Source: Nocardioidaceae bacterium (lineage in GTDB: Bacteria; Actinomycetota; Actinomycetes; Propionibacteriales; Nocardioidaceae). Taken from it: DNA of 32,890 bases. The stretch spans positions 1 to 32,890 of the forward strand of contig JACCXO010000048.1 of assembly GCA_013696975.1 (NCBI GenBank). Reading direction: 5' to 3'. How positions within the stretch are numbered: the first letter of the stretch is position 1; each line of letters starts with the position of its first letter. The position numbers were made by a program, and so were the translations under genes. Below, in pieces: positions 1 to 9,853 of this stretch. Under the pieces are notes generated by a model. That model ran no database searches, had not been told where the DNA came from, and saw only the letters and a program-made list of their open reading frames with translations.

Positions 1-458
1 CGGGCCATGGCGAGCGTGTTCCCGTCGGAACGTGTGCCCATGAGACATTCGACTCGCACGCCGGCGGCCGCCAGCCGCTGAAAGCCGTACCGTTGCGCAG
101 CCATGCCCGGAGAGAGCATGCCTCTGACATGGCGGACGCCGAGGTCGAGAAGCAAATCCGTCAGAGCAACCTCATGACCGTAGGTCGCTTTCTGGAAGTT
201 GTAATGGGTACACATACCCCATCCCCTCGCCAGGCGGTCCGAACGAATGGCAGCGACGACCGGCAGCGTTGCCCCGGCGGCCAGCTGGAACCCGCCGTGA
301 CCGACCGTACCGACCGCGGCGGCCGCTAAGCCACTCGAGACGAGGAATGTTCGTCGAGACAGGGCGGAACTCGAGCCCGATCGCCCCGCCGCTTCGTACG
401 AAGCTGAGGTAGTCATGAGGGGCAAGTCGGCTTGCCCATTGTGCGGTGTGATTTTCAT
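1..458 (-). CDS. Tat-signal secreted protein, 3' end truncated by window edge (possible glycoside-hydrolase-like TIM barrel)
   Basis: Reverse-strand reading is open from 458 to the window edge, so it is absent from the ORF track: MKITPHNGQADLPLMTTSASYEAAGRSGSSSALSRRTFLVSSGLAAAAVG... contains the twin-arginine motif SRRTFLVSSGLAAAA, then WGMCTHYNFQKATYGHEVALTDLLLDLGVRHVRGMLSPG. GGGGAC lies just upstream of the ATG at 458; an alternative ATG is at 416. Confidence 0.6.
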   Translation of the reverse strand, partial: MKITPHNGQADLPLMTTSASYEAAGRSGSSSALSRRTFLVSSGLAAAAVGTVGHGGFQLAAGATLPVVAAIRSDRLARGWGMCTHYNFQKATYGHEVALTDLLLDLGVRHVRGMLSPGMAAQRYGFQRLAAAGVRVECLMGTRSDGNTLAMA

Positions 459-657
459 TGATGTCCCCGTGGCTGCCAACCCCGCAGCTAGTTACCACGA
501 GTAATGGGACAGTAACAGCCTGTAAATCGAGAGGTGGCAAGAACCCCGAAACTGGTTGAACGCGTGCTGTTGGAAGTCACATAGGCGAGATGAGCCAACT
601 GGCAACGCGAAGTGTTGATGTGAGCCGAGTTGTCGGGTCCGACTTGCCTCGGGGCCT

Positions 658-1194
<537 letters not shown>

Positions 1195-1274
1195 ACTCGC
1201 CGCAATCATCTGGCATCGCCACTCCTCGGCGCGTCCGATTGGCGAGAGCGAGCACCGTGGGCTGGGATTGAGCC

Positions 1275-2156
1275 GTGACGAAGCCTGACCATGTCGACCT
1301 GACTGCTCCGCTGCGGTGGACAGCGGCGCATCTCGAGGCGCCCGTGACCGAGGTGCGCAAGCTAGAGGGCGGGTCAACAGGCGTAATGCTTGCGTTGCGT
1401 AGCGATCGCCATAATGAGGCAGTGCTACGGCTGATCACCGAGGAGCCGTGGCGCACGCATGGCGAGGCACTCTCGACCCGCGAGGGTGAGATCCAGCAGA
1501 TGCTGGCTACCAGTCCCGTCCCGTCGCCGATGTCCCTTGCCCTTGACGCGAAGGGGGACCACTGCGGACATCCTGCGCACCTGATGACACTGCTCCCAGG
1601 GGCGGTCAACGTCGACCGGATCGACAAGACATCGCTGGCTGCACTCGCAAGGCTTCTAGCGACGATCCACGACGTCGACCCGACGATTGAGGTTCGGCCC
1701 TACCAGTCGTGGGCATGGCAGGCGAAGTTCGTGGTGCCGACCTGGGCCGAGCACCCGGACTTGTGGTCGACGGCCTTCGACATCCTCCGCACAGAGCCAC
1801 CGTCGTTCGAGCCTCTATTCATCCATCGGGACTTCGCTCTCCGGAACGTTCTGTGGAGCAACGGATCGATCAGCGGGGTCGTCGACTGGGTAGAGGCCTC
1901 AATTGGGCCAGCATGGCTTGACGTCGCGCACTGCTGTACCAACATCGCTCTTGACCACGGCACCGTGGCCGCGGACGCCTTCGCCGAGGCATACAGCGCC
2001 GAGACCGGACAAGCACCGGACGCGTACTGGGACGTGATGGACGTAGTCGGGTTCCTGCCGGCACCAGGCCGGACGAGCATCGTTGGTGATCCGGCCGAGC
2101 ACGATCGCCGCCGCTCGCTCGAGCAGCGGCTGCTCGCCGTCATCTCCCGCGTGTAG
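1275..2156 (+). CDS. Aminoglycoside phosphotransferase (APH) family protein
   Basis: 293 aa; catalytic motif IHRDFALRNVLW and downstream GVVDWVEASIGPAWLDVAH typical of APH/choline kinase fold; GTG start. Confidence 0.85.
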   Translation: MTKPDHVDLTAPLRWTAAHLEAPVTEVRKLEGGSTGVMLALRSDRHNEAVLRLITEEPWRTHGEALSTREGEIQQMLATSPVPSPMSLALDAKGDHCGHPAHLMTLLPGAVNVDRIDKTSLAALARLLATIHDVDPTIEVRPYQSWAWQAKFVVPTWAEHPDLWSTAFDILRTEPPSFEPLFIHRDFALRNVLWSNGSISGVVDWVEASIGPAWLDVAHCCTNIALDHGTVAADAFAEAYSAETGQAPDAYWDVMDVVGFLPAPGRTSIVGDPAEHDRRRSLEQRLLAVISRV

Positions 2157-2259
2157 ATCTCGCGGCCATGTCGCGCGGCCTGAGTCTTTCTAGACATCCG
2201 TTCGTGGCGCCGGCCTATCAATTTCGACGCGTTCTGCTTGCTCGCCGATAATCAACATT

Positions 2260-2862
2260 ATGTCAACTAGTCTCCTGTCCAACGTCCGAACCTGGACTCC
2301 TGCTGTGCCGCGCCTCATTCACCTGAACGGTCCACCGGGCATCGGCAAGTCGACGCTCGCGCAGATGTACGTCGACAAGCACCCTGGCGTGCTCAATCTT
2401 GACGTCGACCTCATACGTGGCCTGATCGGCGGTTGGCGAGACCGATTCGCTGAGACAGGCGAGATCGTACGACCGATTGCTCTCAGCATTGCCCACACCC
2501 ATCTGCTAGCCGGTTACGACGTGATCATGCCGCAGTACCTCGGGGTACTGAGCGAGATCGAGCGCTTCGAAGCGGTGGCTCTTGACGCCGGCGCCGCATT
2601 CTGGGAGGTCGTCCTGATGGACACGAAGGAGCGATCCGTCGAGCGCTTCACCCGTCGCGGCGAGAATGACGAGCTTCCCTGGCACCGACAAGCAAAGGAG
2701 ATCGTTGAGCGCAACGGAGGTCCGGCGCTACTCGCCGACATGAACGATCGTCTAATCGACATGGCTCGAGCGAGGCCGAACGCCGTTGTCGTGCCGAGCG
2801 TGGCAGAGGCGGTCCATCGAACCTACGAGGCGCTCATCGCGGTCCTCGAACGAGGAGCCTGA
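2260..2862 (+). CDS. P-loop small-molecule/nucleotide kinase-like ATPase
   Basis: 200 aa with Walker A LNGPPGIGKSTLAQ near the N terminus. Confidence 0.75.
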   Translation: MSTSLLSNVRTWTPAVPRLIHLNGPPGIGKSTLAQMYVDKHPGVLNLDVDLIRGLIGGWRDRFAETGEIVRPIALSIAHTHLLAGYDVIMPQYLGVLSEIERFEAVALDAGAAFWEVVLMDTKERSVERFTRRGENDELPWHRQAKEIVERNGGPALLADMNDRLIDMARARPNAVVVPSVAEAVHRTYEALIAVLERGA

Positions 2863-2899
2863 CTCTTACTCCTCGTAAGGTGACTCGCCGGCTCCGTGG

Positions 2900-3034
2900 C
2901 TAGTGCTTCTTGCCGGGTGGCACGATCTCGGTCTTGCTCTTCCCGTCCGCCTTCGCGTGCTTCTCGGCTCGTTTTTCCTTGAGAGACTTGCCTGCCTTCT
3001 TGGTCAGGTGTTGTCTAGGCGACTTGTCGGCCAT
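2900..3034 (-). CDS. 44-aa lysine-rich basic microprotein
   Basis: Reverse-strand ATG (3034) to TAG (2900): MADKSPRQHLTKKAGKSLKEKRAEKHAKADGKSKTEIVPPGKKH. GGAGCACC immediately upstream is a good SD. Below the ORF-track size cutoff; resembles short basic proteins I recall from many actinobacteria. Confidence 0.75.
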   Translation of the reverse strand: MADKSPRQHLTKKAGKSLKEKRAEKHAKADGKSKTEIVPPGKKH

Positions 3035-3171
3035 GGTGCTCCTTGGGTTGAAGGCTGGTCAGCTCCGCAGCTTCGAACAGTACGCCTCCTACGGCGTAGA
3101 TGACACGTGGGTTTTCCAAGCACAGTGGTGCGGGGCGGACATCCCAAGTGGATTATGAAAGCCTTGCATTG

Positions 3172-3640
3172 ATGGAGGTCTCCTTAGAAACCGAGCGATT
3201 GAGGTTACGTCGGTTCACGACCTCCGACGCGGATCTGCTCATCGAACTGGACGGCGACCCGGAGGTTATGCAGTTCCTCACCGGTGGAAGAGCGACGGCC
3301 CGTGAGGTGATCGAGAGCGTCAAACCCTGCCGAAGTTCTTGGAATACTACGCACGGTTTGACGCTCTCGGCTATTGGGCCGCAGAGGAGAGAGCCGGCGG
3401 TCAGTTCGTTGGGTGGTTCGCGCTGGTCGATGCCGCCTTCCGGCTTCGCGATGTGCGGAAGGTGATCGCCACGACGATGACGGTGAACACGCGCTCCCGT
3501 CGGGTGATGGAGAAGGCCGGCCTCACGTTGGTGCGGACCTTTCACCAGTCCTGGCCTGATGTGATCGAAGGCGGCGAGCACGGGGACGTCGAATATGCGC
3601 TTACTGAGGCTGACTGGCAGCGCACGGCGAAGCCTTCAAC
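3172..3640 (+). pseudogene. GNAT N-acetyltransferase pseudogene (frameshift plus internal deletion)
   Basis: Frame 1: MEVSLETERLRLRRFTTSDADLLIELDGDPEVMQFLTGGRATAREVIESV; continues in another frame: LPKFLEYYARFDALGYWAAEERAGGQFVGWFAL...RKVIATTMTVNTRSRRVMEKAGLTLVRTFHQSWPDVIEGGEHGDVEYALTEADWQ. The acetyl-CoA-binding section is missing between GWFAL and RKVIATTM. Confidence 0.85.
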
Positions 3641-4001
3641 GAATCTGTTTGATGCCGTGGCCATTGCCCCAGCTAAGGTCCGCGGTCCACACCTCCGCGC
3701 CCAGGCGCTGTCCCAGTGCGAGACACAACCGATCAGCCAAGGACAAACCACTGCCAGGGCGCCAACTCATGGCCGCCAATTCGGCGTCAACGGCCAGAAC
3801 CGGCTCGACCGCGAGGCCATAGCTCTGTAGGAGTGCCTTCACGAGTCCCCAGTCTTGTTTATGAGACATAACCTTCTGCGCCACCTCGGACCAGTTCGCC
3901 GCGCTGCACACACTCTCAGCCGTCAGGCCGCTTTCGACGAGGTCCGAGCCCTCTTCGGCTTGCAGAAACGCGAGCAAAGCCGACGCGTCGAAGACATTCA
4001 C
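3636..4001 (-). CDS. vapC: PIN-domain toxin (VapC-like)
   Basis: 121 aa; MNVFDASALLAFLQAEEG N terminus, central SE..., C-terminal SLADRLCLALGQRLGAEVWTADLSW, as in PIN ribonucleases; overlaps the antitoxin stop by 4 bp. Confidence 0.85.
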   Translation of the reverse strand: MNVFDASALLAFLQAEEGSDLVESGLTAESVCSAANWSEVAQKVMSHKQDWGLVKALLQSYGLAVEPVLAVDAELAAMSWRPGSGLSLADRLCLALGQRLGAEVWTADLSWGNGHGIKQIR

Positions 4002-4243
4002 TCCCCGCCCTCGATCGACGCTTGGGCGCGGCGCTCAGCCAGCAGCTCCTCGACGAGGCTAGGACCCTTCAGGCGGCGACGAACGAGCTCGCGAACCTGG
4101 CTTCGAGTAGCGAGAATGACGCCATCCGGCGTCTCAACGAAGAGCAGCGGTGATCCGGTGTGAAGATTCATCTTCTCGCGCAACTCAACAGGTATGACGA
4201 CCCGGCCCCGGTCGCCCATCGATACTGCGTATGTCCCACTCAT
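3998..4243 (-). CDS. vapB: AbrB/MazE/SpoVT-fold antitoxin (VapB-like)
   Basis: MSGTYAVSMGDRGRVVIPVELREKMNLHTGSPLLFVETPDGVILATRSQ is a classical AbrB swapped-hairpin N terminus; the ORF-track start at 4330 is probably too far upstream. Confidence 0.85.
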   Translation of the reverse strand: MSGTYAVSMGDRGRVVIPVELREKMNLHTGSPLLFVETPDGVILATRSQVRELVRRRLKGPSLVEELLAERRAQASIEGGE

Positions 4244-4374
4244 CAGGAGATGGTACCAATCAAGTTCTCTAGGTGGGATCCAGCGATTCGTACTCGCCAG
4301 GAGTTCACGCGTTGCTTGCCCAACTGTCAAGTCAGGCTCAGGCGGCGTACACGAACGACTGTTTTGCTGGAAGC

Positions 4375-4476
4375 ATGCCCAAACACTGGATGTTCCGATC
4401 AGAGACCGTCGTCGCGTCGGCGATTCTCATCTGGTTCACCGCTGCGGCCGGATACGCATTTCTCGTCTCGCGCTGA
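4375..4476 (+). CDS. Putative 33-aa single-TM small protein
   Basis: MPKHWMFRSETVVASAILIWFTAAAGYAFLVSR*: charged N terminus and a continuous hydrophobic helix; GGAAG directly before the ATG with very short spacing. Confidence 0.35.
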   Translation: MPKHWMFRSETVVASAILIWFTAAAGYAFLVSR

Positions 4477-4483
4477 CAACCGC

Positions 4484-5308
4484 CTAGCCTGTCGAATCGT
4501 CGGTGACGCTATCGACGATCACATCGGCGTCGGTGTCTATAGCGCCAGTGACCACCGGAACCATGCGGACACCGAACCAGGTAGCCCCGTCCCAGCGTCG
4601 GTGCCTCGCCAGCGTCTTGACAGGTTCATGACCGGTCTCCAGGGTTTCGGGGTTGATGGTCGTCATGACACATCGGTCACAAAGCGACGCCCGGCGCAGG
4701 CCCACTCCTCCGATCTGAATCTCCTCCCACGAGTCCTCGGCGAATGGCTCTGTGCCATCTACCACCACGTTGGGGCGGAACCGGGTCATCGAGATCTCCG
4801 GGCCATCCGCGCCGACCCAGTCCTGCAGCTGCGCCAGGGAGGCGTTGCTGGTCAGCAGAATCGGCCCGGCATCGGCGAGGTTCAGCACATCCCCTGGTCG
4901 CCCGCCGTGCCGTGAGGACACCGAGCGAGCGGTCGGGTCGTCTTGCCACACCAACCGCAGGCGCTCCCCCGCAGCCTCGCTCAACCATGCGTCGACCCTG
5001 CTATCACAGCCGCGAGCCTGCGGCAGGCGTGAGAAACCAACGGCCACCAAGGGACCGTCGTACGGCGGCGAAACCTCGAGCGTGCCCAAGCCTGGAGCCG
5101 TGAGTCGCAGCCCGCCATCCGCTGGGCAATGCTCGGCTTGAATGCCCAGCAGGGCCTGTACTTGTCGAGCAGTGACCGGCTCCCCCGTCGCATCGACCAC
5201 ACCCCAGCGCCGATCACCTTCCATGCCCCACGGCGCCACCTCAGCCTGAGGCACCTGATGGCCCCGCAACGACTTGACCGGATAAATGCTGAGCGACTCG
5301 ACGCGCAT
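4484..5308 (-). CDS. MOSC domain-containing protein (YcbX-like)
   Basis: MRVESLSIYPVKSLRGHQVPQAEVAPWGMEGDRRWGVVD ... TRFRPNVVVDG...RRASLCDRCVMTTINPETLETGHEPVKTLARHR; typical MOSC_N plus MOSC. Upstream in-frame ATG at 5344 possible. Confidence 0.9.
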   Translation of the reverse strand: MRVESLSIYPVKSLRGHQVPQAEVAPWGMEGDRRWGVVDATGEPVTARQVQALLGIQAEHCPADGGLRLTAPGLGTLEVSPPYDGPLVAVGFSRLPQARGCDSRVDAWLSEAAGERLRLVWQDDPTARSVSSRHGGRPGDVLNLADAGPILLTSNASLAQLQDWVGADGPEISMTRFRPNVVVDGTEPFAEDSWEEIQIGGVGLRRASLCDRCVMTTINPETLETGHEPVKTLARHRRWDGATWFGVRMVPVVTGAIDTDADVIVDSVTDDSTG

Positions 5309-5312
5309 CGAA

Positions 5313-6148
5313 TCAGTCTTGGGAACGTCGCTTGAAGGCGGCAAGCGCCAGCGGCGCGAAGATCGCGGTGAAGATGATCGACCAAGCGATAGATGCGATC
5401 ACCGGGTGGTGTAATGGCCATTCAGCGCTCGCAGTCGGCTCCAGCCCGCCGTCGTTGCCCCAAAGCTCGCGAAGGCTGGCGGTCAGCGCGGTGACTGGGT
5501 TCCATTCAGCGACGAAGCGCAGCCACCATGGCATCCCCTCGGTGGGGGCAAAAGTGTTCGCCACGAAGGTGAGTGGGAACATCACCGTGAACATGAACCC
5601 TTGAACGGCTTCCACCGAGCGCATCAACGAACCCACCCAGATGCCGAGCCAGATCATGGAGAAGCCAAAGAGCAGCAGCACCAGATAAGCAAGCGCGGCG
5701 TTGAGCACTCCATCCCGGATGCGCCAGCCCACCGCCAGCCCCGTCAGACCCATCACCACGATGCCGATGCTGGAGTGGATGAGGCTGGAGATACTGCGGC
5801 CGATCAACACCGACGACCGGGAGATGGGCAACGACTTCAATCGGTCGACGATGCCCTTCTGCAGGTCATTGGTCAGACCCATCGCCACAATGGCAGAAGA
5901 GAAGACCATCGTCTGGGCCATGATGCCCGGCAATAGAAACTCCTTGTAGGAGACATCGCCCGGCGGATCGATCGATCCACCGAAGACATACGCAAACAGC
6001 AGCACGAACATCACCGGCTGGATGGTCACGTCGAGCAACATCTCGGGCATCCTGCGAATGTGCAGAAGGTTGCGCCATACGACCGTCATCGACTGTTGGA
6101 GCAGCGATCGGCTCTCTGTCGGAGGGCGGTGGGTATCCAAGGCCATCG

Positions 6149-6152
<4 letters not shown>
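5313..6152 (-). CDS. ABC transporter permease (ABC-2, DrrB-like)
   Basis: Multiple hydrophobic helices; LPGIMAQTMVFSSAIVAMGLTNDLQKGIVDRLKSLPISRSSVLIGRS is characteristic of ABC-2/DrrB permeases; overlaps the ATPase by 4 bp. Confidence 0.9.
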
Positions 6153-7138
<986 letters not shown>

Positions 7139-7270
7139 ATGGTCACCTTAGATGCGGGCCCCGACAGTTTTGAACCGAGTTTCCCACGGTCAGCAGGCGT
7201 CGCGCGCCACGGCGGCCACCGCAGACCGCCGCCGGAGGCCGCTGTCGTCGGCTGCATCTACAGTGACCTG

Positions 7271-9748
7271 ATGCGCAGCCTGACAATGAGCGAAGCCAGC
7301 ACTCGAGCCGCCTCGATCCGGGTGATGTCGTACGACGTACAGCTTGACCTGACACAGGCCGACGAGCGGTTCGGATCGAGCTGCGTCATCGAGTTCGCAA
7401 GCCTGGACGGACAGGACACGTTCGTCGATATAAAACCCGCCGTGCTCCATCACGTCCAGCTCAACGGCCAGCAGCAAGAGGTCGAGTCGCTGCTCGATGG
7501 GCGACTCCACCTTGCCGGACTGCAAGGAGACAACACGTTGGTGGTCGAGGCGGCCATGGCTTACTCGCACGACGGCGAGGGGCTGCACCGGTCGGTCGAT
7601 CCCGAAGACGGCCTGACCTACCTGTACGGGATGTCGTTTCTCCCGGCCGCGCCACGCATCTTCGCCTGCTTCGACCAGCCAGACCTGAAAGCGCCATACC
7701 GGATAAGCGTCAAGGCACCGACCGACTGGGTGGTGCTCGGCAACGCTCATGCCACCCAGACCGCGCCGGGCAACTGGGAGTTGGCCGTTTCCCAGCCACT
7801 CGCCACCTACTTCACCACTGTCGTCGCGGGGCCCTACCACTCGGTGACCACGAGCCATGACGGGATCGCGCTGGGGTTGCATTGCCGGCAGTCCCTAGCG
7901 CCGCACCTCGACAAGGACGCCGAGGAGATGTTCACCGTCACCCGTCAGTGCTTCGACGAGTACCACCGACTCTTCGGCATCCGCTACCCGTTCGGCGACT
8001 ACCACCAGGTCTTCGTGCCCGAGTTCAACGCGGGTGCCATGGAGAACCCCGGTTGCGTCACCTTCAGGGACGAGCTCATATTCAAGGCCCAGGCCACCTC
8101 CGCACTGCGCACCAGCAGAGCCAACGTCATCGCCCATGAGATGGCGCACCAGTGGTTCGGCAACCTCGTCACCATGCGCTGGTGGGACGACCTTTGGCTC
8201 AACGAGTCCTTCGCCGAATACATGGCTTATCGGGTGACGACCGACGTGACCGGTTTCGACGACGCTTGGGTCGAGTTCGCGCTCTCCCGCAAGGCCTGGG
8301 GCATGGCGGCCGACCAGCGCATGTCGACGCACCCCATCGCCGGCAACGGCGCCTCTGACGCGGAGCAGGCACTCAGCAGTTTCGACGGCATCTCCTATAC
8401 CAAGGGTGCCTCGGCGCTGCGGCAGCTCAACTCCTACCTAGGTGACGAGGCCTTCCTCGCAGGTGTGGTCGACCATCTCCAACGAAACTCCTACGGCAAT
8501 GCGACCCTCGCTGACCTGCTCGACTCGTGGCAGCGACACTCTGACAAAGATGTGACCGCGTGGGCTGACGCCTGGTTGCGGACGTCGGGCATCGACACGT
8601 TGTCCGTCGCGGCCCCCCCGGCGGGCGAGCCGGTGATCGAACGCCACAACGGCTCCCCGCATCACGTCTCCAGGCCACACGCCATCACGGTGTCCTCGTA
8701 TGGCGCGGACGGGTCCGGCGAGGCCACTCCCCTGGTGCTGAGTGGTTCGGCCACCCCGGTCTCCCTGACGTCGTACGACGGATCCGGCCTGGTGCTTCCT
8801 GACTCTGGCGACGAGAGCTGGGTCAAGGTGCGCTTGGACCCCGCCACGCTCGATCGGGTGCCGGAAGCGCTGCGGTCCATCGACGATGCCGTCTCACGAG
8901 CTGTGCTCTGGGGCTCGCTGCGGGAGGGGCTCCGTGACGGGGAGCTGGCTCCGCGGCGCTATCTCGAGATTCTCGGAGCTGCGCTTCCTGCCGAGGACGA
9001 CCTCGCGATCGACGCGGTATTGAATGGCGCGGTGTCGTACGTCGGCACTTTCCTCCCCCACCTGAGCGCCGCTGAGCATCTCGCCTCGGTCGCGAGCGCC
9101 ATCCTCCACGTGTCGCAACCTGGCAGCAATCGGCAGCTGGTCGCCGCTCGGGCACTCATCAAGCTCACAGCCGATCACGACCTGCTGCGCAAGTGGCGCG
9201 ACGGTGAGAGCCCAGCTGGGCTGGTCGCCGATGAAGACCTGCACTGGCGACTCACGTCGGCCTTGTGCGCGGCCGGGCAGCTCGGGGTCGACGACATCGC
9301 GGTCGAGATGCAACGAGACCCGTCGTCGCAAGGAGCACTGCGCGCGCTCGAGTGCCGTGCCTCGTTGCCCGACGCCGCCACCAAGGCAGAGGTCTGGCAG
9401 GCGATCGTGTCCGATGCATCGTTGAGCAACTACTCGCTTTACGCGCTGGCTGACAACTTCTTCCGACCGGACCAGCTCGAGCTCACCGCTGAATACGTCC
9501 CCCGCTACTTCGACGAGCTGCCCCGCGGCGCAGCGCTCCGCACGGGTTGGGTCGTCGAGCGGGTGGCCCACTTCGCCTATCCCCGCTATACCGTCAATCA
9601 CGAAGCCGTGCTGTTGGCCGAGGAATGCCTGGCGCACAGCCAGCTCGACCCTGGAACTCGTCACTCGATCAGCGACAACCTCGACGATCTACGCCGTTCA
9701 CTCGTGATTCGAGAGCGCTTCCTCGACAGAGCCGACCGCTCTGCCTGA
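7271..9748 (+). CDS. pepN: Aminopeptidase N (M1 family)
   Basis: GAMENPGCVTFRDE and HEMAHQWFGNLVTMRWWDDLWLNESFAEY (HExxH-x18-E); the track ORF starts at 6176 only because the frame is open upstream. Confidence 0.95.
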   Translation: MRSLTMSEASTRAASIRVMSYDVQLDLTQADERFGSSCVIEFASLDGQDTFVDIKPAVLHHVQLNGQQQEVESLLDGRLHLAGLQGDNTLVVEAAMAYSHDGEGLHRSVDPEDGLTYLYGMSFLPAAPRIFACFDQPDLKAPYRISVKAPTDWVVLGNAHATQTAPGNWELAVSQPLATYFTTVVAGPYHSVTTSHDGIALGLHCRQSLAPHLDKDAEEMFTVTRQCFDEYHRLFGIRYPFGDYHQVFVPEFNAGAMENPGCVTFRDELIFKAQATSALRTSRANVIAHEMAHQWFGNLVTMRWWDDLWLNESFAEYMAYRVTTDVTGFDDAWVEFALSRKAWGMAADQRMSTHPIAGNGASDAEQALSSFDGISYTKGASALRQLNSYLGDEAFLAGVVDHLQRNSYGNATLADLLDSWQRHSDKDVTAWADAWLRTSGIDTLSVAAPPAGEPVIERHNGSPHHVSRPHAITVSSYGADGSGEATPLVLSGSATPVSLTSYDGSGLVLPDSGDESWVKVRLDPATLDRVPEALRSIDDAVSRAVLWGSLREGLRDGELAPRRYLEILGAALPAEDDLAIDAVLNGAVSYVGTFLPHLSAAEHLASVASAILHVSQPGSNRQLVAARALIKLTADHDLLRKWRDGESPAGLVADEDLHWRLTSALCAAGQLGVDDIAVEMQRDPSSQGALRALECRASLPDAATKAEVWQAIVSDASLSNYSLYALADNFFRPDQLELTAEYVPRYFDELPRGAALRTGWVVERVAHFAYPRYTVNHEAVLLAEECLAHSQLDPGTRHSISDNLDDLRRSLVIRERFLDRADRSA

Positions 9749-9800
9749 GCCGACCCGTGCTCCGAGCCGACCGTGCTCCGAGCCGACCGTGCTCCGAGCC
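9747..9800. repeat. Short tandem repeat, 16-bp unit GAGCCGACCGTGCTCC
   Basis: Read directly: 9747-9763 (one extra C), 9764-9779, 9780-9795, then a partial GAGCCGA copy. Confidence 0.85.
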
Positions 9801-9853
9801 GATCAGCATGACGCTCGAGCCTCGACGGTCGGCTGGCCGACTAGCATCGGGAA

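Noticed and set aside
4160-4915. 251-aa plus-strand ORF
   Set aside because: Overlaps vapB and the MOSC gene antisense; low-complexity composition.
9747-9800. Short repeats as a CRISPR array
   Set aside because: Direct 16-bp tandem copies without spacers.
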